A stretch of DNA of 43,014 nt from positions 1 through 43,014 of the forward strand of contig RXIJ01000033.1 of the NCBI GenBank assembly GCA_004212095.1, written 5' to 3'. Below the pieces are notes generated by a model, which did not search any database, had not been told where the DNA came from, and saw nothing but the letters and a program-made list of their open reading frames with translations. Below are positions 31,062-39,980 of this stretch, piece after piece. Position numbers and translations under genes: made by a program. This DNA is from Methanosarcinales archaeon (GTDB lineage Archaea > Halobacteriota > Methanosarcinia > Methanosarcinales > EX4572-44). Every line of letters starts with the position of its first letter. Position 1 is the stretch's first letter.

Positions 31062-31910
31062 ATGGATAAAAGAAGGCTGCTTCGAGAACTTGGGTTGACA
31101 AAGTACGAAACTGACGCATATTTAAACATCTTAGAGCGAGGAATGGTAGAAGCAAGCACAATAAACAAAGAAGCAAAAATCCCATTTGGAAAAATCTATG
31201 AAACATTGAACATGTTAGCCAGCAAAGGATTAATTGATGTCCAAAATACACGACCAAAGAAATATAAGGCAAAAAAACCAGAATTAGCATTCGACAATCT
31301 TTTTAAAGATAAAAAAGAAGATATGGAAAATGATTTACAAAAAACAAGAGAGACAATAACACAGATCCGAGAAGAAATAACCAAAATACATACAAAGCAA
31401 CCAAAAGAAAAAATATTCTGGACAACTGCTGTCGGCGATGAAGTGGGAGAACTGATTCGATCTAACTTTGAAGAAGCTGAAAAAGAAATTTGTATTCTTA
31501 TCTACTACAAACACCAGCAAACCCCTAAACATCAATTTGAAGGAGAAAAATTGTCTATAATGAATGAGGTCATTAAAGCCATAATGCGCGGCGTCAAAGT
31601 AAAAGCACTGCTCTCTAGGGATTTCAAACTTCAGCACATGAACGTTCTTAAAAAATTCAACACGATAGAAAAAACATTGAAAACTATTGAAATAAGGATT
31701 GTAGATGATCCTCCGCCAGCCCATTTCATGATCATCGACTCCGAAAAAGTTGTTCTACGAGTAGACGATCCTACAGACTTAAATAAAATATTAGCCATAA
31801 TAAAAATATGGGACGTAAAATTAGCAAAAAAACTAAAAGACAAATTTGACGAAATATGGAATGAATCAGAACCGTTTGAACTAACACAACATACTAACTC
31901 GACTGAGTGA
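31062..31910 (+). CDS. TrmB-family transcriptional regulator
   Basis: A 282-residue regulator. The N-terminal winged helix is typical of TrmB: RRLLRELGLTKYETDAYLNILE, then ASTINKEAKIPFGKIYETLNMLASKGLI as recognition helix and wing. A coiled-coil linker follows (LFKDKKEDMENDLQKTRETITQIREEITKI), then a C-terminal domain with a PLD-like fold (residues about 120-265, with PPAHFMIIDSEKVVLRVDDP). TrmB proteins usually sense sugars; the ligand here is unknown. It is transcribed away from the MacB-type operon and is its likely regulator. AAGGAG lies before the ATG. Confidence 0.88.
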   Translation: MDKRRLLRELGLTKYETDAYLNILERGMVEASTINKEAKIPFGKIYETLNMLASKGLIDVQNTRPKKYKAKKPELAFDNLFKDKKEDMENDLQKTRETITQIREEITKIHTKQPKEKIFWTTAVGDEVGELIRSNFEEAEKEICILIYYKHQQTPKHQFEGEKLSIMNEVIKAIMRGVKVKALLSRDFKLQHMNVLKKFNTIEKTLKTIEIRIVDDPPPAHFMIIDSEKVVLRVDDPTDLNKILAIIKIWDVKLAKKLKDKFDEIWNESEPFELTQHTNSTE

Positions 31911-32000
31911 AATTCATGTATGTTCGGTTAAGAGATTAATCATTCCAAACTATTAATATATTTATATATCAAATCGATTATCATATTTTGTGATGTTGAT

Positions 32001-32340
32001 ATGGATATAAATAATGAAAAGAAGGTCGATCCTACGGTAGAGACGATCGTTGAGATATTTTCGGAATAGTTTCTGAGAAACACTGCACGATAGACGGGGG
32101 TTGTTAAAAGGGAGCGTAAAATTGACCCAGTCATTCTTTTTTGAGTGCTAACGCCTGGGTTTGGGGTGCGTTTTTTGAGTGCTATCAGAGGGCTTAAGCG
32201 GGAATACGAGGAAAAAACAGATATAAAACTCAGGTATAAGCAGTTTCTACGACCGGTTTACACCTGAAATGGTGAATTTTCTTAGGAGATGCGTGCTTCA
32301 TGCTTTTGAGCGACAAATTAAAGTATTTTGAAGATTTGTG
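32001..32340 (+). pseudogene. remnant of an IS4-type transposase (N-terminal part)
   Basis: The stretch reads as the N terminus of a large DDE transposase across several frames: NEKKVDPTVETIVEIFSE, then NTARSTGVVKRERKIDPVI with a stop in place of a likely tryptophan, VLTPGFGVRFLSAIRGLKRE, KTDIKLRYKQF, and after a +1 shift YDRFTPEMVNFLRRCVLHAF. This order matches the opening of long archaeal IS4 transposases. Two stops and at least two frameshifts make it nonfunctional. The rest of the gap up to the uvrC start (32340-32658) probably belongs to the same relic but could not be aligned by eye; no terminal repeats were found. Confidence 0.7.
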
Positions 32341-32712
32341 TCATTCTTTTCACCCACCCCAAACAAGAAAATCTTCCCCTCAGTTGGATTTACCCGGGAT
32401 TTTAGCCGTTTAATATTTTCACATCCGCATTTGATTTTTTCCTCGGTTGCAAGTAATTAAAGGAACTGAAAACCACGGACCAAGTCAAATCGGATGGCAG
32501 GAGCCTATGGGGAAGTTGGGAGTGCACTTTAGTTATATCAGTCAGAAAGCCAAAAGTAACTGCATGAATCGCTGCAGCTTCCATTGGACAGGTACGCGGT
32601 CATCAGAGTGTGTTTGACGCTATAGCATCAAAGGAGCGTGAAAGCACAACCTTAAAGTATGACAGCGAAACTTCCATACGAGAACCATAAAATTTTTCAC
32701 AGCAAAATAGCC

Positions 32713-34263
32713 ATGATCGACCCGTCCAAACTACCAGAACACCCAGGATGTTACCTTTTCAAAGATGCTACCGGTGAGATTATCTATGTCGGAAAAGCTA
32801 AGAATCTGAGAAAAAGGGTTAAGAGCTACTTTCAGAAGAACGATCTCGACCCAAAGACCATGGCGATGGTTAAGAGGATTGATTTTGTTGATTTTATCGT
32901 GACTGACAATGAGGTTGAGGCATTGATCCTTGAGAACAACCTCATAAAGAAAAACAAACCAAAATATAACATCGACTTGAAGGATTCAAAGCGGTATGCG
33001 TACATCGAACTAACAGACGAGAAGTTTCCACGGCTTCTCGTTGCAAGAAGAAGAGTTGGCACTGGCAAGTTCTTCGGACCATTCGTCTCAGCTGCCGCAC
33101 GCGATTATATCTTATCTTCCCTGAAGAAGACATTTCAGGTTAGAACATGCAAAAGGATGCCGAAGAAGCCGTGTTTGAGGCACCAGATTGACTTGTGTCA
33201 AGCGCCATGTATAGGAAAGATTGATAGCACCGAGTATTCTGACAGGATGAAAGTAATCGAGTCAATCCTCAAAGGCAAAACAGATGAACTCATTAAATCC
33301 AAAAAAAACGAGATTCTGGAAGCATCGGCAGAGTTAGACTTTGAGCGTGCTCTCAAATTGCGTAACCAGATCGAAGCGATCGAATGGCTGAAAGAAAAAC
33401 AGAACGTGCAGCTCAATAAAAAATACGATGAAGATATAATCAATTACATCGTAAGAAATAGTAGGGTTTATCTTATCCTGTTTAACATCTACAAGGGCAT
33501 CCTTGAAAATAAACAGGAGTTTGAATTCGATTGCAGCGATAAGTTCCTTGAAGAGTTCCTGGTCCAGTATTATTCAGGAAATACAATACCTGCCGAGATA
33601 ATACTCCCTCGCGAGATTAATGGTTCGCTGATTTCATTTCTCAGAGTCAAAAGAGGGGATAAAGTAGCTGTAAAGGTTCCAAAGATCGGAGACAAGAAGC
33701 AACTACTGTATCTCGTCCGGAAGAACATCGAAGCATCATTTTTTTCTGATATCGAGAAACTTGATGACCTTAAAGATAAACTTCACCTGACGAAGCCTCC
33801 GATTGTAATCGAGTGCTTTGACATATCGCACATCTCAGGAACGTCTACCGTGGGGTCCATGGTGCAATTTAGGAATGCATTGCCTGATAAAAGCAATTAC
33901 AGGCGGTTTAAGATCAGGACAGTTGAAGGCATAGACGACACGAGAGCGATTGGTGAAATTGTCAGGAGGCGATACGCAAGGCTTCTCAACGACGGCTTGG
34001 ATCTTCCTGACCTGATTGTAATCGATGGCGGCATAGGACAGTTGAATTCCGGAGCAAGAGAGCTTAAAAAACTTGGTCTTGAAATTCCCATCATATCCAT
34101 TGCAAAGAGGCTTGAAGAAGTGTACCTGCTGGAACTCGCGTTTCCGCTGAAACTTCCCAAGAAAAGCAAAGCACTGAAACTGATACAGCAGATAAGGGAT
34201 GAAGCACACAGGTTTGCAATCAGTTATAGCAGGTTGCTACACAAAAAGGAATTATTAAAATGA
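32713..34263 (+). CDS. uvrC: UvrC subunit of the UvrABC excision nuclease, lacking HhH domain
   Basis: A 516-residue (from ATG 32713) nuclease making both incisions around DNA lesions in nucleotide excision repair. N-terminal GIY-YIG domain: PEHPGCYLFKDATGEIIYVGKAKNLRKRVKSYF. UVR motif: ASAELDFERALKLRNQIEAI. C-terminal RNase H-like nuclease: ECFDISHISGTSTVGSMV, LIVIDGGIGQLNSG and RDEAHRFAISYSRL with the catalytic Asp, Asp and His. The protein ends at HKKELLK, exactly where bacterial UvrC continues into the helix-hairpin-helix domain, which is absent. ATG 32713 fits the family start (MIDPSKLPEHPG); ATG 32659 would add 18 residues. uvrB overlaps by four bases. No uvrA is in the window. Confidence 0.93.
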   Translation: MIDPSKLPEHPGCYLFKDATGEIIYVGKAKNLRKRVKSYFQKNDLDPKTMAMVKRIDFVDFIVTDNEVEALILENNLIKKNKPKYNIDLKDSKRYAYIELTDEKFPRLLVARRRVGTGKFFGPFVSAAARDYILSSLKKTFQVRTCKRMPKKPCLRHQIDLCQAPCIGKIDSTEYSDRMKVIESILKGKTDELIKSKKNEILEASAELDFERALKLRNQIEAIEWLKEKQNVQLNKKYDEDIINYIVRNSRVYLILFNIYKGILENKQEFEFDCSDKFLEEFLVQYYSGNTIPAEIILPREINGSLISFLRVKRGDKVAVKVPKIGDKKQLLYLVRKNIEASFFSDIEKLDDLKDKLHLTKPPIVIECFDISHISGTSTVGSMVQFRNALPDKSNYRRFKIRTVEGIDDTRAIGEIVRRRYARLLNDGLDLPDLIVIDGGIGQLNSGARELKKLGLEIPIISIAKRLEEVYLLELAFPLKLPKKSKALKLIQQIRDEAHRFAISYSRLLHKKELLK

Positions 34264-36191
34264 AATTTAAACTTAAATCGGATTTCAAGCCAGAGGGTTC
34301 GCAGCCAGAAGCAATACGAAAGTTGGTTGCAGGCATAAGAAAGAATTATAACTACCAGACTCTTCTCGGTGTCACAGGCTCAGGAAAGACGTTTACCATA
34401 GCAAACGTCATAAATGAGATCCGGAAACCTACACTGGTTCTCGCCCACAACAAAACCCTTGCAGCCCAGTTGTACAATGAGTTCAAAGAGTTCTTTCCAT
34501 GGAACCGGGTTGAGTACTTCGTGTCCTACTATGACTTCTACCAGCCGGAATCATACATACCACAGAAAGACCAGTACATCGAAAAAGATGCCCAGATAAA
34601 CTCCAAGATCGAGCAGATGAGGCTTGCCGCAACCGCATCATTGTCTTCAAGAAAGGATGTAATAATCGTTGCATCAGTTTCATGTATTTACGGTATCGGA
34701 AACCCCGAAAACTTCAAAAAAATGGGGTTTGAACTAACGATCGGACAAAAAATACCAAGAAACGAATTCTTGAAGAAACTTGTAGCGATACAGTTCGAAA
34801 GAAACGATACCGAACTTATGCCAGGGCGTTTCAGGGTAAGGGGCGATACAATCGATTTTATCCCGGGATACTTCAACAATATCATACGTGTGGAGATGTT
34901 CGGGGATGAAATCGAGACAATTGCCGAGATTAACAAAAATACGGGTAATGTCATAGAAAAAATCAAATATTTCTTTATTTATCCTGCAAGACACTTTGTA
35001 ATCCCTGAAAACCGGATCAAAGAAGCGATCGAATCGATGAAATCGGAACTTGAGAGAGATCTGCCGAAATTGGGAATGATTGAAGCCCACCGACTGAGAG
35101 AGAGAACCCTGTATGACATCGAAATGATCGAAGAAACAGGTTTTTGCAAGGGGATTGAGAATTACTCACTCCATTTCGACGGGAGAAAAAGAGGAGAAAA
35201 ACCCTATTCTCTCCTTGACTACTTCGGGGACGATTTTCTGATCATAATAGATGAAAGCCACCAGACAATCCCACAACTACACGGGATGTACAATGGAGAC
35301 TATTCCAGAAAGAAGAATCTGGTTGACTACGGTTTCAGGCTCCAGACAGCACTTGACAACCGTCCCCTGAAATTTAATGAGTTTGAAAAGTACATGAAAC
35401 AAAACAGGGTGATTTTCACATCAGCAACGCCGGGAAAGTACGAACGACACGAGTCAAGGCAGGTGGTTGAGCAGATTATAAGACCCACAGGTCTCGTTGA
35501 TCCGGTGGTCTTTGTACGACCAATAAAAGGTCAGATCGATGACCTGAAAAAAGAGATTGGTGTTACGATAAAACGCGGCGACCGGGTGCTTGTTACAACG
35601 ATTACAAAGAGGCTTGCCGAAGAATTAACAGAATACCTGGCAGAACAGGGGATAAAAACAAGATACCTTCATTCCGACATCAACACACTCGAACGAACCG
35701 AAATAATAAGAGAACTCCGGCTGGGAAAGTTTGACGTTCTTGTCGGGATAAATCTCCTGAGAGAAGGGCTCGACATACCGGAAGTCGGGTTCATCGGGAT
35801 ACTTGATGCTGACAAGGAAGGGTTCCTGCGGGACACCAAAAGCCTGATACAAACCATAGGAAGGGCTGCACGAAACGTGAACTCAAAAGTAGTGCTGTAC
35901 GCAGATAAAGAGACCGATTCCATAAAACAAGCTGTAAAAGAAACAGAACGGCGGAGAAAGCTTCAGACAACATATAACAAGGAGCATGGCATCACTCCTG
36001 AAACGATCGTAAAGGCAATCAAGGAAAAGGAGATCGAAGTAAAGGACACAAAACACATACCAAAAAAGGATATTCCAAACCTAATTATAGAAATTGATGC
36101 AGAGATGAGGCAAGCTGCTGACAAACTCGACTTTGAAAAGGCAATTGTACTTAGAGAGAAGATTACCGAACTCAAGAAAAGAATCGGGTGA
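34260..36191 (+). CDS. uvrB: UvrB subunit of the UvrABC excision nuclease
   Basis: A 643-residue DNA-damage-verifying helicase of bacterial-type nucleotide excision repair. Walker A is LLGVTGSGKTFTIANV; the beta-hairpin that clamps DNA is YYDFYQPESYIPQKDQYIEK; the DEAD-like motif II is IIIDESHQT; motif V/VI are LLREGLDIPEVGFI and QTIGRAARNVNSKV. The C-terminal UVR motif AADKLDFEKAIVLREKITEL binds the matching motif in UvrC. Length is normal. The overlap with uvrC (ATGA) shows co-translation. UvrABC in archaea is generally taken as an acquisition from bacteria. It converges closely on the VOC gene (25 bp). Confidence 0.97.
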   Translation: MKFKLKSDFKPEGSQPEAIRKLVAGIRKNYNYQTLLGVTGSGKTFTIANVINEIRKPTLVLAHNKTLAAQLYNEFKEFFPWNRVEYFVSYYDFYQPESYIPQKDQYIEKDAQINSKIEQMRLAATASLSSRKDVIIVASVSCIYGIGNPENFKKMGFELTIGQKIPRNEFLKKLVAIQFERNDTELMPGRFRVRGDTIDFIPGYFNNIIRVEMFGDEIETIAEINKNTGNVIEKIKYFFIYPARHFVIPENRIKEAIESMKSELERDLPKLGMIEAHRLRERTLYDIEMIEETGFCKGIENYSLHFDGRKRGEKPYSLLDYFGDDFLIIIDESHQTIPQLHGMYNGDYSRKKNLVDYGFRLQTALDNRPLKFNEFEKYMKQNRVIFTSATPGKYERHESRQVVEQIIRPTGLVDPVVFVRPIKGQIDDLKKEIGVTIKRGDRVLVTTITKRLAEELTEYLAEQGIKTRYLHSDINTLERTEIIRELRLGKFDVLVGINLLREGLDIPEVGFIGILDADKEGFLRDTKSLIQTIGRAARNVNSKVVLYADKETDSIKQAVKETERRRKLQTTYNKEHGITPETIVKAIKEKEIEVKDTKHIPKKDIPNLIIEIDAEMRQAADKLDFEKAIVLREKITELKKRIG

Positions 36192-36216
36192 GATATTAGG
36201 GGCTTGACCTGATACT

Positions 36217-36636
36217 TCAAGCAGCCTCTGCAAACGTCAATAAATAACCATTGCAATCCTCGATGTAAAACTCCTGCATCCCATAAAAAGTGGTATGTAA
36301 CTCCTTTATGATCGTAACGCTATCTTTCACTCTTGCATACAACTCTGAAACACCATCAAGTTCCATATACAATGTAAAAGTGCCACCAATCTCTTTGTCT
36401 TTCAGCGCAGGGATCGCATCAGTCAAACTTCTCTTCGCCTGAAACATTATTTCCACATCCCCAAACTTCACCATCGCATAATCCAGCAGCCGATCCTTCC
36501 GATAAGAAGTTAAAACCTCTTGAATTTCTTCTATAACTCCCATAACAAATTCAAATCCCAAAACTTCTTGGTAAAACTCTACGGTACTGTTCACGTCCTC
36601 GACCATCAAATTCGGAGCGAGTTTATTAATTGCCAT
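36217..36636 (-). CDS. VOC (glyoxalase/bleomycin resistance) family protein
   Basis: A 139-residue protein with two beta-alpha-beta-beta-beta modules: MAINKLAPNLMVEDVNSTVEFYQEVLGFEFV forms the first, GTFTLYMELDGVSELYARVKD … EFYIEDCNGYLLTFAEAA the second. The C-terminal Glu/Asp positions could bind a metal with an N-terminal residue, as in other VOC enzymes, but no substrate is evident. ATG 36636 is preferred over ATG 36654: a TATA-like CTTATAAG lies about 28 bases before the former, consistent with a leaderless transcript, and only about 10 before the latter. Confidence 0.85.
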   Translation of the reverse strand: MAINKLAPNLMVEDVNSTVEFYQEVLGFEFVMGVIEEIQEVLTSYRKDRLLDYAMVKFGDVEIMFQAKRSLTDAIPALKDKEIGGTFTLYMELDGVSELYARVKDSVTIIKELHTTFYGMQEFYIEDCNGYLLTFAEAA

Positions 36637-36654
36637 GGTCTTATGTCCAGCCAT

Positions 36655-37170
36655 TCATCGCTTATAAGAGTTACCTTTTCTATGAACTGTCAACTTGGGG
36701 CTGTCAAATTACCACGTGAATTTCGTGTTTTTGATTTGACGAGTCTTTCATTATCTGTTGATGTTTCTTTGGTTTTATCCTAAGAAAATGTCTTGTTAAG
36801 GAGTTTGTGTTAAAAAAAGAGGATTTTAGACCTGGTTTTATCCTGAGAACGTGTCTTGTCAAGAAAAAAGAATCCCAACCAGTGTCAAGCAAGAAGTCTG
36901 ATCCGGCACCCCAACACCACGTAACGTGACAGCCCCTTGATTGCAGCTTTGCACCTAAAGTGTTAATTCAATCCGACTTTAGGGTCAAGTATCATTATGT
37001 TGTCTTATCGGGTTCTGTTGTATTTACCTGCTCCTATCGCCACCCCCTCTCTGTCCATACTTACACCAACAAGCAATCCCACCAGTCATAGATGCCTCTG
37101 ACTGTGTGACAAGCTATTTGATGGAGGGTTGGTAACTGCAAATGATGGATGTTTTGTGCATCTTTTGATG
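36655..37170. other. 516-bp gap with imperfect direct repeat and decayed sequence
   Basis: Two 30-base stretches (36771-36800 and 36834-36863, starts 63 apart) share GGTTTTATCCT and TGTCTTGT with few differences. On the minus strand they fall in one open frame with LTRHxLRIKP twice, but the frame has no start signal or recognisable family. Nearby are the perfect palindrome CACGT-A-ACGTG (36916-36926) and a stretch (about 36890-36935, minus) that resembles 38230-38278. Otherwise nothing recognisable; it looks like decayed sequence. Confidence 0.4.
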
Positions 37171-37620
37171 TCAACTTTCGTTACTTTTAATATATTCAAT
37201 AATTTCTGCAATATCAGATTTACTAAGAAAAAATTTCTGTAGATGCGTACTTATTAATATAAATACAATACAAATAACCATCAAACTAAGTGAAATAAAC
37301 GAAAACACACACCCAACACTTAAAAATATATTGTTATGTGATATGATAAAAAGTAAACTAAGAATAGCAGAAGTGATTAAAAGCAAAGCACAAAAAGTAA
37401 AAATACCTATAGTTAGTTTGTTTGTGATTTTTGCAATTACTATGTATTTGAAATCTAATAATAACTTGAGTGCGGGAACTATCTCTTTTTTTAGTATAAT
37501 AAGAGATTTGGCTTGGGGAAGTCCAATCATTGCTATTAGAATAACAAAACCCAACGTAGCCAAATCTATCAAAGTTTGTGCTACAATGAGAGTATGACTT
37601 GGGTCATCTGTGATATTCAT
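37171..37620 (-). CDS. multi-helix membrane protein of an AT-rich two-gene operon
   Basis: A 149-residue protein with three predicted helices: TLIDLATLGFVILIAMIGL at the N terminus, then after a basic loop IGIFTFCALLLITSAILSLLFII and FLSVGCVFSFISLSLMVICIVFILI, and a soluble tail (FLSKSDIAEIIEYIKSNES). The family is not recognised. Its start overlaps the end of the PLD-like gene by four bases, so they are co-translated. The coding sequence is clearly AT-rich compared with the core genes, suggesting foreign origin. Confidence 0.6.
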   Translation of the reverse strand: MNITDDPSHTLIVAQTLIDLATLGFVILIAMIGLPQAKSLIILKKEIVPALKLLLDFKYIVIAKITNKLTIGIFTFCALLLITSAILSLLFIISHNNIFLSVGCVFSFISLSLMVICIVFILISTHLQKFFLSKSDIAEIIEYIKSNES

Positions 37621-38060
37621 AAGTCAATGCTTTTTTCAGAATCCCACCAACTATAGAATTTCTTTTTTAATATTTCCGTCACAATTTGAGGAACATCGAA
37701 TTGGAATAAATTTTCTTTACCAATTATCCCAATTTTATGTGATTTTTCAAGTCGAATATGTTTATCATCGATTATAAGCCAATGCATAGCTTTTTCACAA
37801 GGTTTAATTTGAATTTTATTATCGTGACGTGCGATATCAAAAAGCCATTTCACATCCTTTTTTCTTGATTCTATATCATTTGTTATGATAATTTTGGCAC
37901 TTTTAACTTTTTTTAATGCGTCTTCCATTACATTTTTAACATCATCATCGTTATAAAATTCTGAATTTAATTCCGTTGACATTAAAATGCTTTTTTTAGC
38001 TTTGCCAAATAACTCTATTATTTTCTTTTTTGTATCATCTGATTTGATCGTTTCTTCCAT
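37617..38060 (-). CDS. PLD-like domain protein, partner of the membrane protein
   Basis: A 147-residue soluble protein. The opening DDTKKKIIELFGKAKKSILMSTE, the middle KSAKIIITNDIESRKKDVKW and AMHWLIIDDKHIRLEK resemble phospholipase-D-like folds, in which a histidine strand HxxIIDDxxxxxG/E is part of the core; the same fold occurs in the C-terminal part of the TrmB protein at 31062. Only one half-site is visible and the classical HxK lysine is not in place, so an enzymatic role is uncertain; sensing is possible. ATG 38060 is chosen over GTG 38069. It is AT-rich and in operon with a membrane protein, a layout seen in small sensing or defence modules. Confidence 0.55.
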   Translation of the reverse strand: MEETIKSDDTKKKIIELFGKAKKSILMSTELNSEFYNDDDVKNVMEDALKKVKSAKIIITNDIESRKKDVKWLFDIARHDNKIQIKPCEKAMHWLIIDDKHIRLEKSHKIGIIGKENLFQFDVPQIVTEILKKKFYSWWDSEKSIDL

Positions 38061-38069
38061 ATTATTCAC

Positions 38070-38659
38070 TTACCAATCAATTCAACAATCGAACTATCTA
38101 TATGCGTATTAATTCATACTTAACATTATCTCTATATTACGGGTCTGTCAACTTGTTAGGGGTTATGCCAAAACTTTGATTTTTACAGACATTCATACCC
38201 GAAGCCGTAGAAGCGAGACTCGAATTAACAACGGTGTCAAAACAACGCCAGCATCCAATAACTTTACAGCCCCTATAATAGTAGTAATGTTTTGAACCAA
38301 AACGGTGGTTTAATCCATTTGCACTTAACAATCATTGCCAACTACTACATAGATTTTATAAAACTTATATTTATCCCCGATAATCATATTTTAAAAACAC
38401 ACCTTCAAAAACGTGCCCAGTTTGTTTAAATGTGATAAAATAGCATTGAATACTATTAAAATCCTCATGCACCCTCATCCGATGCTCCATTTTTCTAAAA
38501 CGGAGTCGGTGACTTTAGACATAAAATCAGTTGGAGACTTTAGGGTCAACTTCACTACTTTAAGGTTAAACTTGACTTTATGCACAAAGCTCTCGATTAC
38601 ACAAAGTTTAAATCTGTTGATAAATGACTCCAACAAAGAGGAGAGGTAACTTTGATACA
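38070..38659. other. 590-bp gap with decayed sequence and repeated CTTTAG motifs
   Basis: The left part (38137-38331, minus strand) has an open frame with CKVIGCWRCFDTVVNSSL and NVCKNQSFGITPNKL but no start signal; its 5' section resembles 36890-36935, so it is probably a relic of a repeated element. The right part (about 38505-38585) has the recurring GACTTTAG (38511-38518, 38537-38544) and related ACTTTA/GACTTTA words at roughly 20-bp steps, upstream of the permease gene, perhaps regulatory. No RNA gene was seen. Confidence 0.35.
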
Positions 38660-39562
38660 ATGGATATAACAACTGCAATCATTGTATTTTTGATCACCGG
38701 AATTGGTGTTGGGTTTACAAGTGGTATGCTTGGGGTTGGTGGATGCTTTATTATGACTCCTGCCCAGTACTGGATTTATACGACAATGGGCATTTCCAGT
38801 GATCTTGCAATAAAGGTTGCGTTTGGAACGAGTTTATTTGTGGTGCTTCCAACTGCATTGAGCGGTGCCATAGGGCATACAAAAAGGGGTGTTGTGTGCT
38901 GGAAAGCCGGGTTTGTTCTTGGTATAACAGGAGCTGTCGGAGCAGTTATTGGATCAACTATTGCAGCACACCTTCCGGGAGAGGTGCTGGTTGTAGCTTT
39001 TGGTTGTGTAGTTACTGCTACAGTGGTCAGAATGCTGACAGCAAAACCGCCAGAAGTCAAAGATGCGCCAAAAGACCGCCCACTGACCCTGGCAGTATGG
39101 GGTTTTCCTCTTGGCATTCTTTCCGGCATTGTTGGGATAGGTGGCGGTGTGATAGTGATCCCTGTGATGATTCTTGCATTAAATTTCAAGATGCACCATG
39201 CTGTTGGAACATCAACTGCTTTTATGATATTTGCAAGCCTTGGCGGGCTTCTTGGCTACATCTACAATGGTCTGGCTGCTGGTGTCGGGGGTGCATACCA
39301 GATTGGACACCTTGTTGGATACGTAAATCTTGAATCGTGGCTTGCTCTCACTGTGACATCTGTTCCAATGGCCCGGGTTGGTGTCATGACTGCACACAGG
39401 CTGCCGGAAACGCAGCTCAGGTATATCTTCATCGTTGCCATGCTTTATGTGGGTCTTAAAATGATGGGAGTATTCTCATCTTGGACTTCCTATCTAACTC
39501 GATATTGTTGTGTTTCTCCATCCTTAAGATACAACCATACTGAAATTTGGTTACATCTTTGA
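38660..39562 (+). CDS. TauE/SafE (TSUP) family permease
   Basis: A 300-residue membrane protein with about eight helices, in two halves each opening with a signature: GFTSGMLGVGGCFIMTPAQYW and GILSGIVGIGGGVIVIPVMILAL. HHAVGTSTAFMIFASLGG is a further conserved stretch. Members move sulfite, sulfonates or organosulfur anions across the cell membrane; the substrate here is open. ATG 38660 is chosen (MDITTAIIVFLITG) over 38624. The last 25 residues (from SSWTSYLTRYCC) do not look like the family, and the following DNA belongs to a decayed gene, so the original stop was probably lost. Confidence 0.85.
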   Translation: MDITTAIIVFLITGIGVGFTSGMLGVGGCFIMTPAQYWIYTTMGISSDLAIKVAFGTSLFVVLPTALSGAIGHTKRGVVCWKAGFVLGITGAVGAVIGSTIAAHLPGEVLVVAFGCVVTATVVRMLTAKPPEVKDAPKDRPLTLAVWGFPLGILSGIVGIGGGVIVIPVMILALNFKMHHAVGTSTAFMIFASLGGLLGYIYNGLAAGVGGAYQIGHLVGYVNLESWLALTVTSVPMARVGVMTAHRLPETQLRYIFIVAMLYVGLKMMGVFSSWTSYLTRYCCVSPSLRYNHTEIWLHL

Positions 39563-39589
39563 TGGGGAGTCTCGCTTGACCGGAAGTCG

Positions 39590-39913
39590 TTTCATGATGT
39601 CTTCGTCCAGAATCTCCGTGATGACACTGTGCTGTACTACATTGCCGAGAGCGATTGGTATGTTGTAGGCTTTGCAAATCTTCATATCCTGCCTCAGCTC
39701 CACCATGCTGGGCTGGTAGGAGAAATCCTGGAGTTGCTTGTGCATGAATCTCTTCGCGGCAGAGGTATCGGCGCTCAACTCGTATCGAGAATTGAACAGG
39801 AGGCAAAGAAGCGAAGGTGTGTCTCTATTGAATTGACGACGAAAAAAAATCTCGTGTCAAGGCACAGCGATTTTACGAGCACATGGGCTTTGCCCGAACA
39901 CAACCACTTATAA
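39590..39913 (+). pseudogene. frameshifted GNAT N-acetyltransferase
   Basis: One frame gives FHDVFVQNLRDDTVLYYIAE, then WYVVGFANLHILPQL and GEILELLVHESLRGRGIGAQLV, the acetyl-CoA-binding motif (R-G-R-G-I-G), and EAKKRRCVSIELTT. At the run of A at about 39841-39848 the frame is lost; a shifted frame restores the normal ending SRVKAQRFYEHMGFARTQPL. Upstream of FHDVF the reading is also interrupted and there is no start codon with a ribosome-binding site. A 95-residue open frame from GTG 39629 would include the main motif but lack a proper C terminus. Slippage during decoding at the A-run is a remote alternative. Confidence 0.65.
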
Positions 39914-39980
39914 ACACACTACTTGTAACCAATACTATCATAAGTCAAAAAGCTAAACATTTTTTTCTTTCCATTTTTAT

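Noticed and set aside
36704..36892. 62-codon minus-strand frame with LTRHxLRIKP twice
   Set aside because: No start signals or family; the repeat is better described at DNA level as a decayed direct repeat.
38413..38649. 78-codon plus-strand frame before the TauE/SafE gene
   Set aside because: No ribosome-binding site, low-complexity content from repeated CTTTAG words, overlaps the permease start; more likely upstream region.
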